From the NCBI RefSeq assembly GCF_037126465.1, contig NC_088202.1, forward strand, positions 132,880,123 to 132,944,122: a stretch of DNA of 64,000 nucleotides, written 5' to 3'. Shown one piece after another: positions 46,916 to 58,909 of the stretch. Each line of letters starts with the position of its first letter. The stretch's first letter is position 1. A program made the translations under genes and the position numbers. Under the pieces are notes generated by a model. That model saw nothing but the letters and a program-made list of their open reading frames with translations, had not been told where the DNA came from and ran no database searches. Origin of the DNA: Ornithodoros turicata (taxonomy: Eukaryota > Arthropoda > Arachnida > Ixodida > Argasidae).

Positions 46916-49900
46916 CACGAGGAAGACGGCTCATACCTTTTGGGCAGCCTGCGACATTTCCTTCTGCCTTCGTCATAATATTTGCCTGGGTCGCATGGCG
47001 GATGCACTATGTGAACCTGAACGGGCTGCGAAAAGGCAAATGAATCAATCACACAGCACCCGTTCACTGGCGTGCAAACAATCAGAGCTGATTTCGTATC
47101 GGTTACTAAGGAATAACTCGTTAACGAGGATTCAACAAAATGTTTTCGACATAAAATACAGGCGATGCTGAATGAGATTATAAAAAAATCATTTTGTGGT
47201 ACAGTACAACTTAGCTATTAGGGCCATGCAAATGTTTTAAATAACAGGTACGTCACTCTGCGCATATCGCTAGTCAATCAACTGCATAGAATATCAAGTC
47301 TTTCCTCATCTGTGGCCCACGGTGACAAATCACGTACAATGTTCAACACGTCTGCAAACTCCTGCCCTGCCCTGCAAAGACCTGCCCTGTGCATGAAATT
47401 GCTTACCAGACTTTGAGGCTGATGATACCTTACTAATGGGGATCGTTCGTGTTCTGTCTTTCTAGTTTTCAGTGGCCAACACCAGCGAAGTGACCAGTCT
47501 GAATACCCTTCTAGTAACCCCCTTACCTCCGCCTTCACGACTTACCGGTTGATTCACGTAAACCTCGTTGTTCACATTTGTGTTGCTATCGCCAGTAAGT
47601 TTGTCAGCTAGGTTCATGGCCTGTTTAGCAGCATTACCAAATATGTCGCTGTCAGAGAAAGGACACAACGAAAATCGTGTTATGCGGACTGTGAAGAAAG
47701 CACTGCTTCGGAAGCCGCCTCACGAATGAACGTAACTAGACTTCGGTCTTTTTTTACATGTATGAACCACGTGCGAAAGCAGGACATCTTTACAAACACA
47801 CGCAAAAAGAAAAAAACTTATAAAACACAGACCTATCCTATAACACGTATAATGACACGTATACATTACTGAGCAGTGATGCGTCACAAAGCACCAAGAG
47901 CGGAATTGTGGTGGATTCAACGCAATAGAATGTCCCGAGGACTCGGGACATTCCATTCCTCATGCACTGCAGTACTTTACAATAATTTGAGTACTTTACA
48001 ATAATACATTGAACGCACGCAGAGGTGACTGAGTCTCTAGGTGGTAGAGAATAATGATTCACCCACGTATTTCTAGGTACATGAGGGAGAATGTCTTCGC
48101 CGGCTCTCTGCCTGTACCCCACGGGGCTCTGTCAACACATCCCCTCCCATTTCCCCGCCCTGCCCTCCACTGAGTCCCTTCCTCGGATCCATTCGGGAAC
48201 GATGCAGGATATATTTCTGGAACACTTTAATCATCAGGGGTGTGGCCTTGAGATTTTTCGGGCTGTTTTGGCCTCTTTGAAATGTACATTTTTTTTAAAG
48301 CTTGTGTTCACCACGTTTCGCCGATTTGCACAAGCGTAGCTGGACTCTGACGTCGAGGCTGCGCGAGACGACCACTTTCCTCTATCTTTCTTTTTTTTTT
48401 TAAGTTTTACATTTGCAACAAACTACTGAAGTTATACTGTGCGTATTGTATTGCCAACTGTACGATGGGACATCGGACGAGATGTAGGATGTGTACTGTC
48501 AAGGGCTGCAGTAAGATATTTCAATAACCTCTGCGAGGGTCAGCGCGAGCCGCTCGTCGCACGTGACTGCCTGTCTTTACGGGGACGTTACTGAAAAGGT
48601 GTAATCGAAGTACCTGCAGTGTGACTCTGATGTCATAGTATCAACCAATCGTTTCAACACGCGGTAACTGGGACGCCCGTCCAGCATCTGTTTTACACAG
48701 GGGATCACTTTTACGCTCGTTCAAGACAACGAAGAGAGAGAGGGGGGATATGTTTATTAAGAAAAAAAAGAACGGAAAACGAAGAGAGGACCAAGAGACG
48801 TGAGAAGAAGCAGTTGGATAGCCGCGTGGTGTTGGACGAAGAGACACTCTCGGTTCACGTAGGGCACTACATTAGAAGTACGGGCAATGATTCGCCCATT
48901 GTAAACAAAAAAGCAATGACCAATTATTAACGTTAATAGATTACACAAGTACATAATACTGAATTCACACACAATTACACTGGTAGATAGTACAACCCGT
49001 CAATATTCGATTCAATAGCAAACGTCGACCAAACAGCCCAAGGACACACTAGAGAGCAGATGAGGAATACATTCGCCCCAGAAAGTTATTTGTGAGAGGA
49101 TTTTTGAATTGTTGCGCATCCTACAGTAATACAACGGCAAGTATCCCTTATGAAAAAATGTATGGACGTGCTATTGAATTTCGATAGCAAAAAGACCAAA
49201 CAGGCAATAGACTTTATTGAGATAGATGATTTTTTTTTCTTTTTCCTCCCGTTATCTATTTGGTGCAGACAGTCTATAGAACTTTTCTGTTGACCGGCAA
49301 TATACACGTTGTGTTTGGAAATGCTATACACTATTACCATTTGGCCCTATGCGATTAATGTTTCTTTCAGGTCATCTGTCATTTATAGTTTGGCTACCAC
49401 TCTACATCACATACTTGTTATGGTGGGCTGTCGAGAAGCGTTGTTTTACACAGACACACATTTGTAGTGCCTTGTGAACATCTATTGACAGTCATTGGCT
49501 TTTCTTTTGATTACTTCCCCTGCACCCACTTTCCGTTGACATCTGTTCCAAAGAAAATCTATTGAATATTTGTCATTTGTCTCTTTATAGCAATGTCTCA
49601 ATAAAGGGTACACATTTTCTATTGCCGGAGCTTTGGTAAATTATTGAGAGATGTTGAAAAGTGGCCACCGCGTACCTCTTCGAAGTCTGTTGAGTTCCTG
49701 TTGTGTGAAAGTGTATTGATATTTTTTTTACCTGTGTTGAGAAGCAATACATATCCGTGATTGGCAGACGTGTGTATTGTCATCAAACAGGTACGAGAAA
49801 ACCGATACCATATACTACTTGTCTTGCGAGCTTCCACAAAGTCGCGTGTCCTTCTTGCCACTGAGTCAGAATGAAGGGTCAGGTGCCCCACCTTAATTCG

Positions 49901-51206
49901 ATTACTCACACATCCAACACTGGAGTGAGTAATTGCGTTGAGCATTAACTCACGAAAAAGATAACGCCTGTGTTTTTAACTGGTTTCAGTTTGAAACATC
50001 TAGTACGTCCACCACAATACAAACCTGTGCAGTGAGACGGCTATTTGCATCAATGTGAATCTGCATGGCAAATTACCCACTGCGCAAGTTTGACTTTCAA
50101 TGGACACACTCAATGTCTCGAACCGAAAGCAGTTACAAACCCATGCGTTAGCTTGACCGTGAGTTAATGCTCAAAGCAATTCCTCACTTCAGCGTTCGAT
50201 GTGTGTGTAATTGAATTAAGCTGGGGCACCTCACCTTTCATTCTGACTCACATGCAAGCAGGACACTCGAGTTTGCGGAAGCTCGCAAGACAAGTAATAT
50301 ATGCTGTCGATTTTCTCGTGCCTGTTTGATGACGATACACACGAGTGCCAATCACGGATATGTATTGCTTCTCAACACAGGTTAAAAAAATCACTACACT
50401 TTCACGCAACAGGAACTCAACAGAATTCGAAGAGGTACGCGGTGGCCACTTTTTAACACCTCCTAATTTGCCAACGCTCCGGCAATAGAAAATGTGAACC
50501 CTATATTAAGACATTTCTATAAAGAGACAAATGACAAATATTCAATAGATTTTCTTTGGAACAGGTATCAACGGAAAGTGGGTGCAGGGGGAGTAATCAA
50601 AAGAAAAGCCAATGACTGGCAATAGATGTTCACAAGGCACTACAAATGTGTGTCTGTGTGAAACAACGATTCCCAACAACCCACCATAACAAGTATATAA
50701 TATAGAGCAATAGCCAAACTCGATGACTTGAAAGAAAAATTAATCGCATATGGCCAAATGATAATAGTATATATAGCATTTCCAAAGTCAACGTGTCTAT
50801 TGCCGGTCAACAGAAAAGATCTATACACTGTCTGCACCAAATAGATAAAGGGAGGAAAAAGAAAAGAAAAGCATCTATACAAAAAAAGTCTATTGCCTGT
50901 TTGGACTTTTTGCTATAGAAATTCAATAGCACGTCCATACATTTTTTTTTTCATAAGTGGCTTGCGGCAAGACGTACACTTAGCGTACGTTTAGAGCAGG
51001 TAGGAGAGCTTCATGGCTCATATTTTCGATTTTCAGTTACAGCACCACGTGTACTGGTCTTTCGTGTGCTTCCAATAAAACAGGAGTTGCTACTCAGGAG
51101 CGCTGCAACTTTGTTAAAAGAAATATACTCACAAAGCTTTGTCGAGCATACCACTGGCCAATCCCACCATGAACAGTAAGAACACAAGCTTAGCATGCAT
51201 GGTGAT
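46843..51206 (-). CDS. Small secreted peptide gene B (117 residues, MITE-altered C-terminus)
   Basis: Same structure as gene A. Exon 51206-51133 (acceptor CGTTTCAG, leader ATCACC, ATG at 51200) encodes signal peptide MHAKLVFLLFMVGLASGML and DKA; donor TT/GTGAGT, phase 2. Exon 47648-47546 (acceptor CTCTGACAG) encodes DIFGNAAKQAMNLADKLTG..NVNNEVYVNQP; donor CCG/GTAAGT, phase 0. Exon 47025-46843 (acceptor CTTTTCGCAG) has VHIVHPPCDPGKYYDEGRRKC, then a basic tail. From 46915 onward, including the stop, the exon is MITE sequence; the last 23 residues and two of their cysteines come from it. No AATAAA was found just downstream. The first coding intron (3.5 kb) contains the 1.8 kb foldback. The total is 354 nt with all phases matched. 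Function unknown; possibly no longer functional because of the insertion. Confidence 0.68.
49147..50957. mobile_element. Large foldback element (about 850-bp inverted arms)
   Basis: The left arm (49147 to about 50010) and right arm (about 50100-50957) are inverted copies with a spacer below 100 bp. Outer ends are CTTATGAAAAAATGTATGGA and its inverse. Matching inner landmarks are TCTATTGCCGG, GCGTACCTCTTCGAA, ATCCGTGATTGGCA and TTAATGCTCAA. Divergence is a few to about 15 percent, with small indels. No transposase is encoded. It sits in the intron of peptide gene B, about 180 bp from a splice donor. Similar sequence at 10475-10665. Confidence 0.88.
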
Positions 51207-51600
51207 CTGAAACGATATACATATATATGTAAAGCCTACATATACATGTACATACAGCATACACAAAGCATACGTATACATATACATGTGAAGCCTGAAG
51301 ATCACTGACACCTATCCAACTCGGTTGCCTCCACACACGGCTAACGTAAACTACATATTTTTTTTTATAAATCACCACAGCTATGCGGGAGCTCATTAAA
51401 TCGATGGCATTTCCTGGCATGAACCTCACATTTCTGTAATATCCCCCAAATGTACATGCCAATCTCCAGGCAAGTGGATATACCCCAACTTACCCACGTT
51501 ATGCACTGACGTCTGCACTGCGGTTTCACAGAATTGATTTGCAGTGCAGTGCACCTGTTCTCGCGACCTGTTAGCTGCAGCCTAGTTCGAGTGCACTCAC

Positions 51601-51680
51601 CTGCGGTAGCAGTGACTCAACATGTAGCCGTGATGCTAGCAGAAAGCAGATGGATGGATGTGGAATACTTATAATACGCA
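51601..51680 (-). promoter_or_regulatory. Candidate TATA box and noncoding first exon of peptide gene B
   Basis: On the minus strand TATTATAAGTATTCC (about 51676-51662) is followed about 60 bases later by a perfect donor CCGCAG/GTGAGT with the exon end at 51601. An intron of 394 bp would lead to the CGTTTCAG acceptor before the ATG exon. This explains why an acceptor precedes the start codon. Inferred, not proven. Confidence 0.4.
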
Positions 51681-51754
51681 GGAAATATAGCAGCGTCAAT
51701 CTAGTTTATGCATACAACTGTCAATGCGTCTACGTCGTCAATAAACAAATCAAG

Positions 51755-52596
51755 TACCGTATTTTCACGCGTATTAGCCGCACCGCAGATAAGCCGCAGA
51801 ACTCGTTTTTAGATACATTTTGAAAATGTTTTTGCAGATAAGCCGCACTCGCAGATAAGCCGCGGGTAATGCGACGCGACTGCTTTGTGCGCTAAACCAG
51901 TGATGCACAAACAAAATCAATAGAGACTCTCAACGCTCGTCGACGCCGTACTCCCTGCCAGCTGCCCTGTTCCCGTACTAGTCCGCGACGTTGACGACCT
52001 CTAGTTTGAAGCCGCTGTCGTAGCTGTGCCTCCGCGTTGGAGCCATGCCTTACCTCTAACTGCCGTGCCCGTGTCCATGAATGCTGCTGCTCAGGTCAAA
52101 TGAGAACTGACGCTTAGCTGACCACGTTTTATCCCGATGTCAGGTGTATTGAACCCTTCCTGCCGACAAAGGAGACCGTAGGGAAGGCTATAAACCCTGT
52201 GGTCCACATTCCGGTGTCGGCATGATGTATAACAAAGGAGGTCAGTTCTAGTGTTCTACTAAGATGGGATTGTGCCCTTGTTGCGTGTTTTTTGTGGATT
52301 GATGAGTTAGTTGGTGTTCCAGGAGACATTAATCACTGCCACCCCTTTTGTTAAAGATACGTGGGGGAATGTATTCGGAAGGTCAGTCCACTCGAATGTG
52401 GACCCGGCAGGGCGGTCCTGTTCTGAAAAACGTGAGGCACTGTCGGGTCTTTCGTTTAATCCGGGGTATGGGGAAAATACCAGGGGAAAATAGCCATCAG
52501 ATAAGTCGCACCCGTGGATAAGCCGCAGAGCGTCCGCAAAAAAAAAAAAAAAAAAAATCCGCATAAACCGCGGCTAATACGCGTGAAAATACGGTA
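51755..52596. mobile_element. TIR element TACCGTATTTTCACGCGTAT
   Basis: TACCGTATTTTCACGCGTAT at 51755 is exactly inverted at 52596, followed inside by repeated GATAAGCCGC words on both sides. 842 bp, no transposase. An A run interrupts the right arm near 52540. A truncated relative is at 21985-22291. It lies just upstream of the gene B promoter candidate. Confidence 0.85.
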
Positions 52597-53019
52597 AGTA
52601 TGATCTCATTAGAGCGTCGCGTATGCAAAAAAAAAACAAAAAACAAAAAAAACACGTTTTGTGTTCTGCTTCGAAGCCATGATGCTTCTAAAAAAATCGA
52701 TACGAAGGCTTCGATATAATGCGTCTGGACGGCGTTGGCAAGCGCCGATATCTAACGCCAAAAAAATTATTGCAGACTTTTATTTGATTACGCCGATAGT
52801 TGTTCTGATGACGTCACCAAACATTATTTCTGACATACCTGATGGAATTCTGTGGCGTGATGCACTTGTTCGATTCCTCCTGCAGTCCGGGCTTTTCAGA
52901 CGGCTGCTGTATCTAAATCTTTCATATTTAAATTATGAATGTTGTGTTAAACATATTGACACCACACAGACTCGATCACTGTATTTGGCAGCAGCCCTTT
53001 TATTCAAAGTGATGGTCAG

Positions 53020-53665
53020 TATTTGAAGTACCAAGTACTCAAATACCACTTTAAGTACATTACTGAGTAATTGTACCTTTATTTAAGTACATTGCCCGTT
53101 GTGTACTCTGTACTGTACTTTAAGTACTTTAAGTACTTTTGTCTGGTACTTTCGCATCAAGTACCCAACAGGAAATAACTGGAAATAAAATCGAAAATAT
53201 CAAGGAAGTTTTGTGTCTAGAAGCAATATTTTTGAACAAGAAAGTGAAGTGCCCTCCTCCTTTCTCAGTTCGTACCGAGATATGCAAGGACGAATAAATC
53301 AGGAAATCAAAATATCTTCCACTAGCACACCTGATTCCCCGAGCAGCAGTAAACGCAGATTATGCCATCTGTTAGAATACGTACTCATGAGCAAGCACTA
53401 ACTAGCTGGGCTTCAAAACTAGGACTTAAAAAAAAATATATAAATAAATGCATTTGAAGTTTTTCCACTTCGAAGTCTACCGACGTGCCTAGATTACTGC
53501 CTTCACTCAATTGCAGTGAACTTGGCGAGTATTTTAAAGAACAATTCTCAGTACTTGGTACTTTACTTTAACTATATTTGAAATGTGAGATTTGTACAGT
53601 ACTTCAAATACCATTGATACCAAGTGCTTTGTACCTTACTTAAGTACAGTTTTGGATATACTTTG
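53020..53665. mobile_element. AAGTACTT-rich inverted-repeat element
   Basis: The left part has CAGTATTTGAAGTACCAAGTACTC, TTTAAGTACATTACTGAGTA and repeated TTTAAGTACTTTAAGTACTT. The right part mirrors it with GTACTTGGTACTTTACTT, CAGTACTTCAAATACC and CCTTACTTAAGTAC. The interior (53170-53500) is unrelated. hAT-like style; superfamily not proven. Confidence 0.55.
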
Positions 53666-54012
53666 CTCGTCACTGTCAAAATGCCTCGGTCTTCAAAAAT
53701 ACAAGAAAGCAGAGACAATACGAACGGTATCTTCCATAACTGTATTTGCGTAATTTTAAATGCGGTTACACTTCTTCGACACACTTTGGGGGCCTCGATG
53801 TCCGCGTCACGTCACGTTGCTCCTCGTCGTTTCTCTATTTCGGCGCCGGTTCAGTAGTGAAACATAAGAAGGATAGGAAGGGGATTAGAAGAGATTGAGC
53901 AGATTGGAAGGTCCTTGGTATAAGGCTTCCGAAGATATGATACGCAAAGTACCTGATTCCGCTTTTTTTTAATAACACAGTCCTTTCTTCTATTTTTCCC
54001 CAGCAGTTTATA

Positions 54013-54281
54013 ATAATAATAATAATTGGGGGTTTACGTCGCGAGCCAACTGAGATCATGAGCGACGCCACAGCGGTCGGTCTGTGGATTGCTTTTGCCC
54101 ACCTTAGGGTTTTTTAACGTGCGATGAAAGCTCATCACACGTATTTAACGTCCCTCGCGGAAGACGGCGTGTCTAAGCAACTTGTACCCTGCCACCAAGT
54201 TGCTGGCGTCCTCGGCCGGGTTCGAACCCGCGATCTCGGGATCAGAACGCGAACACGCTACCGACTGAGCCACCGAGGCCG
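54013..54281 (-). mobile_element. tRNA-derived SINE with target-site duplication
   Basis: Minus strand: GGCTCAGTCGGTAGCGTG (A box) and GGGTTCGAACCCGG (B box), a body with GGACGTTAAATACG and CCCTAAGGTGGGC, and a 3' tail of TTA/ATT repeats. Both sides carry the 11-bp duplication AGCAGTTTATA (54002-54012 and 54282-54292). The perfect duplication suggests a fairly recent insertion. Confidence 0.9.
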
Positions 54282-54310
54282 AGCAGTTTATAGGAGCAAC
54301 ACTGTACCCC

Positions 54311-54324
54311 TTTTTTTGTTGTTG

Positions 54325-54356
<32 letters not shown>

Positions 54357-54382
54357 GGTGGTGGTGGTGGTGGTGGTGGTGG
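54311..54382 (+). repeat. (GTT)n(GGT)n compound microsatellite
   Basis: A T run, then about eight GTT and thirteen GGT units. Confidence 0.95.
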
Positions 54383-54599
54383 TTGTGCGGGAGACAATTA
54401 TGCCGGCTGTCGCTTTATTGCTTTCCTGCGTTCTCCAGACTTGACGCAGCCCTCTCCGGAGAGGAGAATACAGGAACCAATATAATGAATTCCATAATAA
54501 GAGTGAAATTAATGGATAATAATGATTCAATACCACCTATCCGCATTCCGTGTTCTCTGACGTACGTGACAAGAAAGGCAAACAATGTTAGCTGATGCG

Positions 54600-57441
54600 C
54601 CGAGTCATACCTCTCACATGGGGGTTCATCCTCTGCATTAGATTATTACAGCTACTATCAGTTGTCAAAGTCACTATCAAGGTCACTGTAGGTCTGCCGA
54701 GCAAGTGAGCGACGCGTACGGGAATAGCTTTCCATCTATGTGATTCACAAACAACTCTTTGCGTGCACTACCTAGAACAAAGGAACCCAAAACAGTTCGT
54801 AGCTTGGACGCATGGCCCCCCACTAAAGGGCCTTGCAGTGACCCTTTAAGGCTAGGCCGTCCTATCTGTAAAGGAGAAAATACGACAACAGGAAATAAAT
54901 ACAAATATCCAAACACATTGCGTTATACGCCTCTAACGATGTTGATGCTATTTAGCACTTACAGTGCCCTGGGCATGTACGTCTTTGTGCCGCAGACTCT
55001 ACCGGCAACAAAATGAGTCTCATGCCACTGTCAGAGCTATTCGCTTCTAGCGGTGCAATTGGGTACCTTTAATCGAGACGACCACTAAGAACCACATTCA
55101 CGAAACTGGAAAACACGGGGTTCATTTGGGTTGACTTTCCCTTTCCACTGCAAATTCGCCGGTGATAAGTGCATGTTCCAGTGGGTTCGGAATTCGGGAT
55201 AAGCGGACTACACACTAGATGGACGAATATCAAGGGTTTTTCAGGGACTGCCATAATTTGAAGGGTTTTCCTGGCCTTGAAAATGGCATTTTAAAATTCC
55301 ATGGTGTTCAAGGGTTTCAATAACCAGTGGGGATCATGGGACGTAAGTAAATATTGATTGATTGATTGATTATGTGTTTAATGGCACAAAGGCAACAAAG
55401 TAAGTAAATATGTCAACTACTCAGACCCATTGGACAGAGCGCTGCAAAAGAAAATATTCAAATTACGTACCGATGAGTACCTTGCACATTCAGCGCACTG
55501 AAGTTCACATTCTGCTTTCGATCCTTGTAGCTGAACTGCTCTGCCAAGCTGTTGGCCATCATACGGCAGTGGATGTGTTTGGTTGTGTCTCGGTCGTCCT
55601 GTCCCACCGCATCTCAAGAAGTGGTTCTCCTTATACAAACAGAAGAAGGGAACGACTTGTGCAGTGAACGAATGGAAGCACGGTGCACGGTGGTGCCTTT
55701 GGATCGAGTATACGCGAAGTACTCCAAACATAGCAATTCAAGGCCCCTGGCTGGTGACGCATCAAATTCGAGGAGCTTCAGGAGATAATTGAACGATTCA
55801 AGCAAGGCGTCTTTTGTGCTGGTGCTATTGGCAGTCGTTGCGAAGTAACGTTCATCTCGGCGTTATGGAGCTGTTACACTAGCTTCATAGTGTGCATAAT
55901 CCACAACAACTCAGCCTGCAATGCTGAACAGCATCAAACACGTTAAAGTACCGCTGTAATTGTACTGAAACGATTACACTCTGGTTAATCCACGCTCTTG
56001 GGCACCTGGGAATTTTTTTTGAATTAACAGAGGTTTAACTTATTGGATATTCGTCTAGCAATGTGCTACAAGACTAAGTTATGTAATGTGGCCATATCTG
56101 TCAGCCAGAGGCTGCAGTAACGTGAGCTGTACGTTACTGACAATGCTTAGATCCTCTGCTGACCGCCTTGAATGCTGGACTATGCTGAGTTGGCCTAATT
56201 GGTTGCAGACTGCTACTCTGTAGTTGGTTTAGCAAGAGAATGAGCACTTACTTGTTTTCCTTCAATTTTCCGGCTAGTAGAAATGCCTTACAACGAGACG
56301 AAAAGTTTGAATTTATCAAAGTGCTATTTGAATTAAGCAGTTTCTCGATACATTGAAAACATAAGAAAACATTTAAAAAATTGCTTCAGAGCTTTGCCAA
56401 GTTACATTGCACCTCCGCAGCGTATCTTCGCCCATCTCTGAAGCAAAATTTTTTGATGTGTTGTTTTGTGTCGTCATGAGGAACGTTTGTGAGTAATATG
56501 AATGATGTCACGAGTGGGTGTATATGGGATGCGTGCCGTCGAATTTACGCATTTTCCGCGGACACCCCTCACAAAAAGACTGTTTGGGGCGTCGCCCTAA
56601 TTCACAATACGATGTACTGGCTATACGATGAAAGGGCATTTCGAGATGAACACAATGATGTAGATTACTTTCGGGTAACACAATTGGGCGACGGGCTGTG
56701 AGGTTCCCCAAACGTACCATAGTTTACAAATGAGGCAAATTTGCGACTTTTTATCTCTTCAAAGGCAAAGCTTAGGATATTCAGAACTTAGGATGCAATG
56801 CAACCCACCCCAGAAAATACGTGAAAACAGCTGAATCAGCTGAAAAAATCAGCTGAATATATCAAATAGTTATATGGCGTCAAACTGCGTAGAAAGCGCA
56901 ATGGTCGAAATGTCCACATTTGAATAATGCTTAATTAAAGCATAACCACCAATTATATTCAACTACTTTCAGCGCCAATATGCCTCCTAGGGACAAGGCT
57001 TTAATATATGTTTGAAAGAAAAATATCGAAGAGGTCAACCAGACCACCCTGCCTCATTCGGCGTGAAATAACCCTACACCCACATCTGATGATTTGCGCG
57101 TCAGTAGAAGCAACATCCTGATTTTTTCGCCAGTACACAGGTGGCAGAATACGTGACAATGTAAAGTTCATGCTGTCAAGCGGTTTACTTTTCGTTTTGT
57201 GGTTGGTGGGTTGGTTCGATGCACTTTCTACCCGGAAGCATATAGTGGCAATCCTAGGCAACCTACCGGAGCCTGCATTGCACAACCCATTTCTTCTCCT
57301 CTGCTCCCCATGCTGACGTCATTGAGAGATTGAAAATAGGATGTGACTTTCGGACAGGTGTACGTGCACTGGCGCGTATAGAAACAGTCGAGTTCGAACG
57401 AGTTTGAAGTGCAGGAAGAGAACGCGTTGCATGGTTTTGTG
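54600..57441. other. Stretch without a supported gene
   Basis: Frames near 55.4-55.7 kb (minus strand, with a donor-like ATCG/GTACGT at about 55464) and 56489-56701 (plus) are protein-like but unassigned. (ATTG)n lies near 55352-55370. I see no complete gene, tRNA or clear transposon ends here. Confidence 0.4.
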
Positions 57442-57444
57442 TTA

Positions 57445-58013
57445 AGCGCGGACCCCATAACAAGCGACACGCGACGCGCTGCAGAATTTGTCGCTGTCGC
57501 GTCTTGTCATGGCGCGACTTCCTGGTCCATTTGAGCAGCGACATTTCGTCACCGAGAAATGATGTTTTTGGAGAAGCAATGCTTATTTTATTCGAGCTAA
57601 GTTGTAAATTGCCATAAATATACCAAAAATAGTATTTCATTCGTCAAACGTCATTCGTCAACGAGGAGAAATTGTAATGAAATTGCTATGTAATATTCGC
57701 CGTAACGCAGTGGCGCTGCGGTTGAAGTACCCAACGCCCCGCCCACTTCTTCGTCTGCTAGTTTTGTTGGTTGCCCTCTCCACCCTCTCCCTTGCCCACG
57801 CGTTCAGTTCTTGTTTCACGCCGCCAAATCTAGCTGGTTTTGTCAAACAACAGGCAACGAACTCAGCGACATGCTACAAATATCTACTGGGAGTAGATGC
57901 AGAAATATTGAGCCGCGACAAAGCTTTTTTGACGCTCGTGTGGCGGCAGTGACGTCGATTTTGTCGCTTCTCGCGTGTATCTGCCGCGTGTCGCTTGTTA
58001 TGGGATTCGGGCT
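57445..58013. mobile_element. Harbinger-like MITE with TTA duplication
   Basis: AGCGCGGACCCCATAACAAG at the left is inverted at the right (CTTGTTATGGGATTCGGGCT). TTA flanks both ends (57442-57444 and 58014-58016). Subterminal GCGACAAAAT/GTCGC words are frequent. Three-base TTA duplications are typical of PIF/Harbinger elements. No transposase. Confidence 0.75.
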
Positions 58014-58909
58014 TTAGAGGGACCGTGCGACACCTGGGGCACTCGCCATGGTGCTCTATTACGACAGCGCCACAAATGTCGCCATTTTTAAAGTATCTGA
58101 TAGTCTGTAATAAGCTGGAGGTATGCCGCAGCCACTCGCGCCTGTCTGTCATGTTACAACGGTTACAACATGATCTGGTCACAACATATATTCTGAACTT
58201 GCTCTGTAGTTCTTCCAGTATATTCAGAAGTCGTAAACGAAATCGCGCAAAATGAGTCAATGCTAAACCACAAATATGCAGTTCACCATTCACGGTAGGT
58301 GGTTTTGACCTCGGGTATCGCAGTCGGCCTGCTTTCTAGAACGATGGTGAAATGGTCGGTGCATACAACGATGGAACAATATCCACCTTCGCTTCACCAC
58401 CGAAAAAGCAAACTCTTGACCACTTCGCAGGTCATCATTCAGTTTGATCAACACAAAAAGAAAAGAAACCTGACTATTTTCACCAGCCTTGTGGCAACAC
58501 AACCTAGATACAGAAAGCCTGCGCGCTCGTCGACGTGACGTAACAATCGCGACGTGAGTCAGCCAATCGGGATCGTGTTTTCAACTGCCGAAGCCAATCA
58601 CGAACATGCTTTCAGCAGTCGTTGGCCATGGAGAAGAACCACCGTCGTCTGCGAGCTGTGATTGAACGTCCCCGCGTACTGAACGGGAAAACTTGAAAAT
58701 ACAGTGCAAAACAGTCTCAATCTTTTTCAAAACTGATTTTCTGGAAAGCGTCTTTAACTTTTTGTTTAAATGTTTAGGTCTGAAGGTTCCAGGTGAGCTG
58801 CAATCACTTGCGGGTTCTTAAATTCGCAGAACGGTGAATCGCAGCAGCAGACGAATTCTGACCCTTAATTGAAAGAGAAAGAGGGGGTAATGCGCAGGAT
58901 TGCTCTATC

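Noticed and set aside
47278..47538. Minus frame with a protein-like end (ADVLNIVRDLSPWATDEERL)
   Set aside because: Lies in the 520-bp second intron of peptide gene B and lacks acceptor and donor sites.
54288..54536. Poly-Thr/Asn frame on minus
   Set aside because: It is a translation of the (GTT)n(GGT)n tract.
55410..55731. Possible fourth peptide exon on minus near 55.5 kb (MANSLAEQF..NVNFSALNVQ before a donor)
   Set aside because: Resembles the middle exons in style, but the exit phase does not match in that frame and no signal or last exon accompanies it.
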